Positions 44,690 through 53,649 of a stretch of 64,000 nucleotides of DNA are shown in pieces. The notes below the pieces were generated by a model. That model was given only the letters and a program-made list of their open reading frames with translations. It did no database searches and had not been told where the DNA came from. Both the position numbers and the translations under genes were made by a program. Source of the DNA: Trichopria drosophilae (lineage: Eukaryota; Arthropoda; Insecta; Hymenoptera; Diapriidae); assembly GCA_030407085.1 (NCBI GenBank), contig CM059587.1:85015001-85079000 (forward strand). The letters run 5' to 3'. Numbering within the stretch: position 1 is the stretch's first letter; every line of letters starts with the position of its first letter.

Positions 44690-45440
44690 GCAAATTTAAA
44701 AGTACAAGAAATTACGATTTATTTTAAAAAAATCCAGAACTTTTTTTATCATTTCCCACTTTAGAATACCTCAGATATTTAAAAAAATTAAAAACTGTTT
44801 GGGCTATAAGATAGAACTATTATAAAAAATTAAATTTCAAAATGGCGGCTCAAAAATGCATATCAAAGCCGATTTTATTTCAAAATCGTAGTCGCCTGTA
44901 TTCCATTGATTGACCCGAATGGAATCACTTCAAACTTGGTATCCGGCGGTTTTTAGGGTCGTGGGGTCCAAATCAGTTGGTAGTTTTCAAAAATTCAAAA
45001 TGTAGGATCCAAAATCCGGAATCGCCGACCCTCAAGAAGAAACCACTAACATAAGTACCGAGAATGAAGTGATACCGTTTGATTTTAGTAAATAAGTTTG
45101 CCATTTTGGATCCGTCATTTTTAATTTTTGTCAGCGACCCCAAAAATCCAGGGAACAAAGTTTGAAGTGATGTCATTCGAGTTAGTCGACTGAGTATAGG
45201 CAACTATGATTTTGAAAAAAAATCGAATTTAGTGGCCATTTTTGAGTCACCATTTTGAAATTTCATTTTTTGCACTAGATTATCTTCTAGTCCCATCATT
45301 GTGACAGCGATATTTATAAATTTATGAGGTATTCTAATGCGGGAAAAGATACAAAAATAACGATACGTGAAACAAAAATTAAAAAATCTTGATTTTTGTT
45401 AATTAAATGCTCGTGATTTTTTGTTACAACAAAATTTGGA
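44690..45440. repeat. Palindrome, family III copy 2
   Basis: Homologous to the interior of 32549-33585: GGGCTATAAGATAGAACTA (about 44804), GACCCGAATGGAATCACTTC (about 44923) with its mirrored partner GAAGTGATGTCATTCGAGTT (about 45163), and TTTAGAATACCTC / GAGGTATTCTAA. TCAAAATGGCGGCT lies at 44837. The TTAA-CCC termini of copy 1 are not recognisable here, so it is decayed or truncated. The minus-strand 76-codon frame (44973-45203) is an arm read outward. Confidence 0.8.
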
Positions 45441-45503
45441 AAATTTTCGTAATCCACAAAATACGTTGTAATATTTTAATACAATATGGGAAATCATAAA
45501 ATC

Positions 45504-45690
45504 TTAATGGGGTTATAATCAAACTCCGCCGATAAAGTAGGAATTTTCACTAAGAACTGTAAATAAAAAATGACTGAATCGATTTTTCAAAATTCGAATA
45601 CTGTAAGGACGATTCTAATTACTACAGACGGTAGCCCAAAAAATACCAATGAAATTAATTGAAAACTGACCCAGAATTTTCGAAATAATG
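45504..45690 (+). mobile_element. GGGGGTTCTAAA-family element, truncated copy 5
   Basis: TTAATGGGGTTATAATCAAA then CTCCGCCGATAAAGTAGG is the left arm of the family, directly after the family III palindrome. It ends near the element centre, so the right half is missing. Confidence 0.7.
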
Positions 45691-45767
45691 ATTATTACTT
45701 TTTCATCATACTGGGACGAAAGCAGCAACTTTCCTCCCTGTTATGAAGAAAAATCGTATAGTTCCCT

Positions 45768-45872
45768 CGGGAAGTAAAAAATAATGCCTCAGACTACATG
45801 TTTTTCACCCTCGGCTTCACCTCGGGTAAAAATTACACGCAGCCTGAGACATTCTTTATTTTACATCCCTAG
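45768..45872. repeat. 105-bp hairpin with CCTCAGAC / GCCTGAG arms
   Basis: AAGTAAAAAATAATGCCTCA then GACTACATGTTTTTCACC pairs with GGGTAAAAATTACACGCAGC then CTGAGACATTCTTTATTTTA. The apex is CTCGGCTTCACCTCGGG. Likely a very small MITE. Confidence 0.7.
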
Positions 45873-46574
45873 TTGAGTAATATACTATTTCTGCACTGGT
45901 CGAAAAACGTCTATTTTGCTCCCTAGTCACAAAATGTCCTATTAATGGAAAGAATTCGTTTTAACAATACTAAAAACAATGACAGTGACGTATTTCGAAA
46001 AATCGACAAAACTTTTGAATTCACATGAACAGCATAATAGGAATAGTTCACAATAATATTACAAATTAAAAAAAATAATAATAAAGAATTAGAAAATATT
46101 ATGAACGACAGTGATAATGGCAATGTAAAAATATTGGATATCACCAGAATTCGACCGACAGGTTAGTGATAGCGATAATGGGAAAGTTCTAAAACTTATA
46201 CTGTCAAATAATGAGAGTTCAAGCAACGATTTTTAAAATAAATGCGAGAACAAAAGCCTGAAATGCTATACGAATCTATAAGTCACAATGACAAAGTCAA
46301 AACACGGAATGTAAATAAAGACTTTTGAAATAACTCCGATAAATATTACGTAAGTTCCGGTAATTGACGACAAAAATTATTTTTATCTAAAACTTATAAA
46401 TAAAACGCAGGATGAAACAAAAATGTCCAACATGATTATATACATCCTTCTTCAAATTAATTTAAAAACTTTTTTTATTCTAACAATTCTGCAGTAGGAA
46501 ACTCGACAGTCAAGTAAAATTTTGAACGTACGTAATGTAGGAATTTTTAAAAACAATTTTTCTTCTAAATAAAA

Positions 46575-46635
46575 ATGTGATGCGTCGAGGTTTGAACCCG
46601 GGACCTTGTGATTGAGGCGACTGCTCTTTTTCCAG
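46575..46635 (-). repeat. tRNA-like 3' half relic (minus strand)
   Basis: On the minus strand, GAGCAGTCGCCTCAATCAC is followed by AAGGTCCCGGGTTCAAACCT. The latter is a strong box B/T-arm match, and a T-rich run follows. The T-arm stem pairs imperfectly and no complete acceptor stem is seen. It shares the AGCAGTYG..TCAAT block with the relic at 47640-47715. Confidence 0.5.
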
Positions 46636-46779
46636 ATTTTTTTCTTATCTTTAATATCCTCACGACATTCTGTTTAGTAATTATTAAAATTACCTTAAAT
46701 ACAATAAAAAAATAAAACTGTTATAATAAATCATTTGTTGAGTTAAAAAAAAATCGAAAGCGACCGTGAATCGAAAAGC

Positions 46780-47040
46780 ATTATATTCCTTTCGCGAGAC
46801 GGAACTTAAGCGATGTCAACCGATAAGAACCTCTAGTCAAAAACGTAAGATATGAAATATGGGATTGATTACCCGGATTACACACGCATATCTTAGCGTT
46901 TTGCAGCTATACATCTTGCCCTGAGCTCTGACGTCTACAGGCCGTTATCTCCCGAGGAAGTCAAGAAACTAGCACGGGTATATATGTCTTTTATCAATTC
47001 CTCGTTCGTTACTCTTGGTCATGAGTTTTCGAATTTATGG
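46780..47040. other. Mixed-composition unique island
   Basis: CpG-bearing sequence of balanced composition with no repeat partner and no good frame. Candidate conserved element. Confidence 0.3.
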
Positions 47041-47639
47041 CGAAATTGGTATTTACTTGTTTAAAATTATCCATATTATGATAAAAAATGTTGATTTTGA
47101 GGTGCTTAATTGATGAAAATTAAGAAATTAAACAGTAGATCGAAAAATATTCGATTGTACTAATGCTAAAGATTTTGCAACTGTATTTCTTAAATTACAA
47201 GCGATGAGGAGCGTGAGAAACTTATTTTGCTCCCTAGGGAGAGAAAATTCAATTTTGCTCCCGCAATATAGGGAGCAAAATAGCCCTTTACGCTGTGTAA
47301 AATATTTTTGTTCATATTTATCAAATGCTTCTTTGTTTTGGTAGCATTCACTATTCAAGTATTTTGGTAAGTACCTACTTACTGTATTGTACCAAATTTT
47401 GTTTACTAAATGCAACCCCTGTTTAGGGCTGAATACCAACCATGTGAAGTTTCTACTGTTCTTATACTTTTTTCATGAAAATAATTTTTTGTTTAAACTG
47501 AAATAAAATAAAAATTTGTATGTCACTGAAATTTAAAAAAAAATTATTCTTAACCGTTCTAAATAAATTTAAAGATACTGTAAAGTGGATTAATAATCAA
47601 GGAAACAAGAAAAAAGCAAAAGTATATGAATCAAATTTA

Positions 47640-47715
47640 AGTTCCGAGGCAGGATTTGAACCCAGGACGTTGGTATTGACGTAATATTGAAGACCAACTG
47701 CTGCTTTATAGTAGG
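47640..47715 (-). repeat. tRNA-like relic (minus strand) with anticodon-arm remnant
   Basis: On the minus strand GTCCTGGGTTCAAATCCTGC is a box B/T-arm match. Upstream, GTTGGT and ACCAAC could form an anticodon stem, separated by 18 bases instead of 7. The excess looks like an 11-base duplication of a TCAAT-ending block. No acceptor stem is visible. Pseudogene or SINE head, not a functional tRNA. Confidence 0.45.
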
Positions 47716-47827
47716 TAAATTTGAGTTTCAAATTCACGATGGTTGTGAATTGTTATAAAATTGAGTCTTCTGTTATAAAATCGAATCCTCGAGTACCCAA
47801 TTTCATCTGGATCTAGTAAGTTTTTAC

Positions 47828-47960
47828 TTTTTGGTCGGACATCTTGAATCCGTCATTTTGAATTTTCAAAATCTGAGTACAGATTCGAACACAGCTACCT
47901 TAAAAACCTCCGAATACTCAGTTTCACCTCTATCCAATTGAACATTTGCCAGCGACTGCA
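47828..47960. repeat. Single module related to the 122-bp tandem array
   Basis: ATCTTGAATCCGTCATTTTG, then CAGATTCG, then CTTAAAAACCTCCGAATACT and CAGTTTCA occur in the order seen in units at 2448-2960. Isolated fragment of that repeat family. Confidence 0.6.
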
Positions 47961-48049
47961 TTTTTTCTATAAAAATGGCGATTTTTAGTTGTTTATTTGT
48001 TTATAAATCGCACTGTTTCATGAAAAATGGTTCATCTGAAAAATGTGTA

Positions 48050-48900
48050 CCAGAAAGGGTTAATTTTTGTAATTTCTTTTGGAAACCGACTTCCCAGCAT
48101 CACGAATGCAGTGGTGCACCATTGTTTATCTGCGTAACAGAACCTAGGAAGATGATTTGCGGGAGGTGCATCTGGACCCAAGGGAGCTTTCGCTTCTACT
48201 ATCGGAACACGCCCCAGACACTCATTCCGCACGTTTCGCACACGCCTCCCGAGATACGCGACGTACGTCACCGTGACGTCACCGCGGCGTTTATTTTCGG
48301 CCATCAGAGAGAATACAGGAGGATTCGTCGTCGAATTTGTTTTTTCTTACGTCACTTACGAGGCGAACTCGCGTATTTGCATGGAAATTAGCAACAGGCA
48401 ACTACCGTGCGTCGTCTGGTGTGTATTTTTTTTTTTTTTTTTTGATCCGGTGGAAGGTTGTTCGATTTTTTTAGTTAGGTAATTGTTCGATAAGCGGCGC
48501 GTGATGAGATAATTTAATTAGTCGGACGTTTTATCGATACGTGGGTTTTAGGCGTGAAACGCAACGTCAATTCTTTTCACGAGACTTAATTAAAGCTTGT
48601 TTTCTCTTTTTCGGGGTTTTTTTTTGCGAGGGCTTATTTACGCGTTTCAAAATTGTCGCCGATTAAAAAACGGTAAGTGCTGGGGAAATATATCAAGTCG
48701 CACACACTTTGGTTACTTTGGCAATTATCCCGTGCGTTCGCGATGACACTCAATTTCTCAGAAGACGCTTAATAGACTGGTTGCCGTTTCCGACCCGAGG
48801 GATCCGACCCGCGTTCCAGTTTTATTCTCTGGGTTAACGATTTATCAGGGGTTTGCGTCTCGGGATGAGAAAAAATAAACGCTAGAATTCGTCGTACAAC
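48050..48900. other. CpG-rich unique island
   Basis: The richest part is 48100-48420, with GTGACGTCACCGCGGCG at about 48270 (a CRE-like TGACGTCA). A long T run (about 48425-48443) follows, then a second mixed stretch to 48900. Overlapping frames of 138, 90 and 69 codons are open on both strands and none shows a motif I know, so none is called as a gene. No repeat partner in the window. Confidence 0.35.
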
Positions 48901-48954
48901 AAAAAATACACTAAAAGAACAATTTTGGAAGATACAGACTAAAAAAAACAACTG

Positions 48955-49515
48955 AAGTATACTCCTGGTATATTGATCAGAGTCTGATCCTATAGTAGCA
49001 ATACCTGATCAGGTCGATACCAGTTTGACCATTTAAAGGTACACTGAGATCATTAGGACTCCATTTGGCCCCTGAACTTTATGGTGTTCATTCATAGTAG
49101 GGGCCAACGAAATAAATGTACTTTTCGGTTCCTCGCCTTCCCCCTCCCGTCTCCTTATATTTGTCAAAAGAAGGGAAGCGCCGCTTTTCCCCCTCTCCTC
49201 AGTAGCGTTTTGTTCGTGACGTCATAGCAGGCCCTTCCTGAGGCCCCAGCGCGCAAGGTGGGGGAAAAAGAGAGCGGCGACAGACAAATATAACGAGACG
49301 GAACTGGCCAAATATGCTAGAACGTAATTATAGAGACGCAAATATGCTGGGACTCTACTGTAATAATAAAAAAAAACGAATTAATACATGATCAGGCACT
49401 CATGAACTCCTAATAATGTCTTATTGGGTCTTTATCAGGTAATTACGTATCACTCATCTCCTGATAATTCATGCCTTATTGAATGTTGATCAGGGTCTGA
49501 TCAAGTATTTTATTA
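48955..49515. repeat. TGATCAG-rich repeat split by a nested MITE
   Basis: TTGATCAGAGTCTGATC at about 48974 and TTGATCAGGGTCTGATCA at about 49487 flank further CTGATCAGG, ATGATCAGG and TATCAGGT words. The MITE at 49096-49360 lies between them. This looks like a TGATCA-based element into which the MITE inserted, although the outer boundaries are uncertain. Confidence 0.5.
49096..49360. mobile_element. GC-rich MITE with GTAGAGTCCC termini, copy 2
   Basis: Matches 9440-9681 over the interior: CTCCTTATATTTGTCAAA, GTGACGTCATAGCAGGCCCT and GCGCGCAAGGTGGGGGAAAA. It ends GCTGGGACTCTACTG followed by TA. The left terminus is decayed (TAGTAGGGGCC). It carries an extra 'tagcgttttgttc' segment relative to copy 1. 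Non-coding. Confidence 0.8.
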
Positions 49516-49579
49516 TATTGTTAGAAGTTTAATATTTAGTTGAAAATTACATTATAAAAGTCGTACAAGCTCAGAAGGA

Positions 49580-49650
49580 ATGGCCGCCCAAATAGTTACA
49601 CTCATCACCGCTAGACGCCGTAATCGTAATGTTTCATACCCGTTAGCGAA
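49580..49650 (+). CDS. Candidate short first exon with consensus splice donor
   Basis: ATG at 49580 in good context (AAGGAATGGCC) opens 23 codons that run into GCGAA|GTAAGT at 49651, a near-ideal splice donor. The predicted residues are mixed, then Arg/Asn-rich. No downstream exon was located. The CCGCTAGACGCCG within it also resembles the CTCF-like MITE terminus, so it may instead be a repeat end. The opposite strand is open too (49552-49764). Confidence 0.15.
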
Positions 49651-49659
49651 GTAAGTTTC

Positions 49660-50160
49660 GATACACTTACATATTGAGAACTTATAATTGTTTTCTGTGT
49701 TATTTCCGATTGTTTTTAAGCTACACAATATTTTTGGGTTGTATTTTAGATATTTAAGGTTCAATTTCGGTGTAGATATTCTTATTTATTTGAATGTAAA
49801 AGTTGTGTTACTAATTTATTCAGTACTTATTTTAATATCATTTTGTAAGGAATTGTTAGTATCTAACATTTTTTTTTTAAAAATTGGTATTGCGTAGTTT
49901 CCCGGTACAAATGTTCGTCGATAATTTTCAGGAAATATTTCAATTAGCGCACTCATGCAGCCGTAAAGATAAAACGCTTAATTGAGTTTGCGCTGCAGTT
50001 GTTTCATACTCGTGTCCTCGTTTACAGATTTTCATTCTGAAACGTCGCGTTAATGAATTTAGTGCTTTAATTTTCAATTACGCCGAGCAATTACTGAATT
50101 TTTATAATTTGTCTGCTGCTAACTGATTAACTCTTAATTGAATTGATTCTGGTGTAAACT
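49660..50160. other. AT-rich DNA, nothing recognised
   Basis: A/T-rich with a CpG-bearing patch at 49900-50080. A hydrophobic 69-codon frame (49688-49897) is Leu/Ile/Phe-rich and reads as chance in T-rich sequence. Confidence 0.3.
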
Positions 50161-50308
50161 TTGACGGGTGGATTTCAGCGGGTGGAGCTTTAAAGCTCAG
50201 AGTTAAAACAGATGTAAAGCCAAAATTCAAAAACATTTTTTTTTTTAAGAATCCAGGTGTTATTAAAGTATCACTTTACACACTAGAAGTACAATGCATT
50301 GTTACGCA

Positions 50309-50845
50309 TTACACAGTTACAAAAAAAAAAAAAGAAATTTTCATCTCTGGATGTCGAGCGGATGTAAAAAATCGATTTGGGCGAGGTTTCGAGGATACTT
50401 TTTCAAAACATGTGTTATCTATCAATTCGACCCCATATTTTGGCGCGTTAGCTAATTGCAGACCCTTTGGGGCTCTTTTGCTTCCATGGTTGAGCTGTGA
50501 TTTGAAGAACTTGGAAGCGAGCCAAATTTCAGTAAACCGGCACCGAAAAAAACAGTGTGAACGAACTCGACGCAATAATATGTTGCATCGTTTTCGATTT
50601 TCAGATTTCCTATTTAAATTCGTGAAAACAAGTATTAAGTACATTTCGAAATAAATTTTTCTGATGCTACAATCTACAAAGAAAAGTAATGTTTCAAAAT
50701 AGTTTTGTTCGCACACGATAGATGGGGTTGTTGTCTCGTTTTCTCCCAAAAGTGCGGTTGACAATGTTACTGTTAAATATTTTAAACAGGGTTTACTATG
50801 AGTGCCAGTGAGCATCATATTAGTATTGATACTAATTAAGAGCAT
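50309..50845 (-). CDS. Longest open frame in the window (178 codons), product unknown
   Basis: Minus-strand frame from ATG at 50845 to a stop at 50309. The first ~85 residues are ordinary. Residues about 90-165, encoded by the less AT-rich part (50350-50580), are basic and mixed in composition with several Cys and aromatic residues. I see no signal peptide, membrane span or catalytic motif that I can name. The C-terminal Phe run comes from a poly-A stretch, suggesting the frame merely reads through. The opposite strand is also open for 80 codons. Possibly a degraded transposon or host exon, or chance. Confidence 0.2.
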   Translation of the reverse strand: MLLISINTNMMLTGTHSKPCLKYLTVTLSTALLGENETTTPSIVCEQNYFETLLFFVDCSIRKIYFEMYLILVFTNLNRKSENRKRCNILLRRVRSHCFFRCRFTEIWLASKFFKSQLNHGSKRAPKGLQLANAPKYGVELIDNTCFEKVSSKPRPNRFFTSARHPEMKISFFFFVTV

Positions 50846-51159
50846 TATTTACTCCAGAGGATTGAAAATTGGCTCAGGGATCAACAGAGGGATTTTTATT
50901 TCTTTAAAATGAAATTTAATTTCTACAGTTTTAGCGTGTAACTTTCTAATGTTAAAATTATAAAATTTAGTGTTATTTTTAACCAAAAGATGGCAGATTT
51001 TACAATATATATTTTTTTTTATGATTTGGAGAATCAAAAACACCACTGGATAACATTTAAAAAAACACAGAGATAATAAAAAAACGAACAATTTGGTGAA
51101 TTCACACGAATGTAAAATAAATTGGTATCACCTTTTAACACTTGATTTTAATCGCAATA

Positions 51160-51640
51160 TTACCTTGACGTCAACGTTTCATGCACCGCCACCCTCTCTC
51201 GTACGCACATATCGTATTGTTATTTTTTTTTTCCAGAAATAATCGCTATTGCGACAAACTATCCCCTTCGACGCATCGATAATGGCGTGTATGCGCACTG
51301 GCTACGCACCATGTCTATTTCCAATGCATGATGTAGGGCCTGCGAAAATAGATCACCATAAAAGTAGATGGTAATACGCGTCATAATCCTAACCTCGTAG
51401 ACTTGCGTAATAATGGCAGTAAAAAAAGCAAGGAGTTAACCCACTTGTAATAGCACCGCAATGAATTCTTTATTTGCCATGTACCAATTAAAAAGGGAGT
51501 AGAATGGCTGACCGTCAACTCCGTCAATGGTGGATATAACCCAGGAAAATCGTGAGAACGCAAAAGTGGGTGGAAATGTCGGGTAGTGTTGTCGGAGGTC
51601 CGGTTAATAGCTGAAAGTTCAAGGGGAGATATCAAGTAGA
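51160..51640. other. CpG-bearing unique island
   Basis: Balanced composition with many CpG words, a TGACGTCA at about 51168 and no repeat partner. An 84-codon minus-strand frame (51381-51635) has no recognised motif. Candidate conserved regulatory DNA. Confidence 0.33.
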
Positions 51641-51773
51641 ACTTTAGTACAGTCGAGTCAATGTCTACTATTTTAGAAAATTAAATTGGGTGATACTTAG
51701 TTGGAATTCCAACATTTAGTTGGAGTGTACTAAATTAGTAAAGAAATAAAGAGGCTATTGATATTCATTCTAA

Positions 51774-52285
51774 AGATACATAGAAAAAGAACTTTTTAAG
51801 AGCTCTTAGTCAGAAAAAGGAGTTCTTAAAGAACTCATATTTAGAACTTCATGAAATAGTCAAAGAGGTGTTAAATTTATCTCATTTCAAATAATTTTTA
51901 CATTCGTGAAGCGATTCATAGTTTTGAGATCTGAGTTTCTTCTAAAGACACTAGATGGCGTTCAAGTCCAAAATAGCGTAATATGTACGTCATGCGTCGA
52001 CCGATAGATGTCAGACGATACCTGGAATAAAAAGAGTTATTGAGGTATTTTAAATGGTCTTTTTCTATTTTAAATGATCAAAATTATTACAAAAGTACAA
52101 TAAATTCAAAAAATAGAAAACAATTAAAAATAATTAATTGTATTAATCAAAGAAAAATAAAATTGATAATTCTAAGGATTTAAATTTCGATAGAATAGAT
52201 GAAATAATTTGGAAGTTTTAGAGAAATCTTAAAATAGACGCATAAGTCTTCTTAAAGATCATTTTAAGAGTTCTTTCTGTACAGT
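51774..52285. mobile_element. 510-bp inverted-repeat element
   Basis: The left end TACATAGAAAAAGAACTTTT then TAAGAGC pairs with TTTTAAGAGTTCTTTCTGTA (52262-52281). A short perfect palindrome, GAGTTCTTAAAGAACTC, sits at 51829-51845. A solo CTCF-like terminus (CACTAGATGGCG, followed by AAGTCCAAAA) lies inside at 51949. Immediately to the right begins the TTAATCCATTAACGCCC terminus of the next element. Confidence 0.6.
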
Positions 52286-52287
52286 AC

Positions 52288-53620
52288 TTAATCCATTAAC
52301 GCCCAGAACGCCAACTTTACTTGCAAAATTTTTGACAGTAAAAAAACTTGTAAAAATCAAATCAGAATTGCAATATAGCCGCTTGGAAATTAAGTATGGC
52401 GGCTATTATAAAAAAAAAACGGGATTTTATTCTTTTTCCTGTGTTTTCAGACAGAAACTGATTTTTTATGTTTTTGTAATGAAGAGGGGATCACTTTTTA
52501 TACGTTAAGGGTGTTCTAAAGTGGTCCGCCGGTAAGGTAGGAAGTTTCACTAAAAAACGTAAATTAAAGATGACTGAATATAATTTTGAACTTTGGGATT
52601 ATTTTTTATTTACGGTTTTTATGGAAATTCCTACCTTATCGGCCGAGCAGGTTAGAACCCCTTTAAGAATACAATATTGCAAAAGTTCAGTTTCAAGATG
52701 GCGGCTTCAAAATAACGACAAAGTAAATGTTTTCATAGGATAAACTAATAATTTGTTCTTTTTACTCACTTTCGAGGCATTTATTAGTTTATTTTTACTT
52801 TAATATAGTGCGGTATTTGATTCGATACAATTTATGATTATTGATTGATAAAAAGTTTTTTTTTTTCAATATGGAGGTTGAAAATATTCACTTACTTTCT
52901 TCTTTTACGTTCTAAAAAATAATTATTTTCTTATTACCTTCAGAATAATTTAAAATACAAACTTGTAACGAACTAATCACTTTAGCCTGAATATTGAACA
53001 ATTTTGAGAATTCATTATTTTTTTTTGTTTAAATTGATCTTTGGACGGAAATGTTGATTGAAACACTTTTTGCTTGAAATCACATGTAGAAATTGAGAAT
53101 TTTTTTTATTATATTTTATCCGCCATATTGGAATTACTATTTGGAAATCCAAAAATCATATATTCAATTTATATTTTGAAATTTAAGAAAGTTACTGTAA
53201 TATTTAATTTCACAAGAGGATATTTATTTTTCAGTAAAAGAAGAAAGTAAGTGAATATTTTGTACCTCCATTTTGAAAAAAAAAAACTTTTTATCAATCA
53301 ATAATCATAAATTGTATCAAATACCATACCATAGTAAAGTAAAATTAAACTAATAAATGCTTCGAAAATGAGTATAAAGAACATATTATTAATTTATCCT
53401 ACGAAAACAGCCTTTGAGCGTATTTTGAAGACACCATTTTGAAACTGAATTTTTTCAAGATATTCTTAAAGTAAAAAAAAATGGTCCCTTTTTTAATGCC
53501 TTAGGAAAACATAAAAAATTGTTTCTGGTTTGTAAACACAGGAAAAGGAATTAAAATCCCCCGTTTTTTTGTATTTTTTTTTTGTATAAAAACCGCCATA
53601 TTTTATTTCCAAGCGGCCAA
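52288..53620. repeat. 1.3-kb palindrome with TTAA-type left terminus and a nested insertion
   Basis: Begins TTAATCCATTAACGCCC. The arms pair from GCCGCTTGGAAATTAAGTAT (about 52378) with its complement ATTTTATTTCCAAGCGGCC (about 53600), inward through CTAATAATTTGTTCTTTTTA / AAAGAACATATTATTAAT and TTACTTTCTTCTTTTAC / GTAAAAGAAGAAAGTAA. The left arm contains copy 6 of the GGGGGTTCTAAA family, absent from the right arm. CAAGATGGCGGC lies at 52694. The distal 80 bases at the left have no mate on the right. Confidence 0.85.
52505..52666. mobile_element. GGGGGTTCTAAA-family element, internally deleted copy 6, with empty-site partner
   Basis: Bounded by TTAA at 52505-52508 and 52663-52666. The ends are GGGTGTTCTAAAGTGGTCCG and GGCCGAGCAGGTTAGAACCC. 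Only 162 bp, so most of the interior is missing. The mirrored arm of the host palindrome, read in reverse near 53465, runs straight through TTTAAGAAT without the insert, which supports TTAA as the target site. Confidence 0.85.
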
Positions 53621-53649
53621 ATGGTAATGGTATAATTTCTCTAGTGGGT

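Larger units (their letters stand above)
45911..47286. repeat. Recurring TATTTTGCTCCCTAG motif
   Basis: TATTTTGCTCCCTAG occurs at about 45912 and at 47222. The inverse (AGGGAGCAAAATA) lies at about 47270, forming a 65-bp hairpin at 47222-47286 with a further TTTTGCTCCC in between. The sequence between the first site and the hairpin is mostly AT-rich and unrelated. Confidence 0.5.

Noticed and set aside
47975..48391. 138-codon plus-strand frame in a CpG-rich island
   Set aside because: Antisense and third frames are also open over the same bases. Translation has no recognisable domain and no clear exon boundaries.
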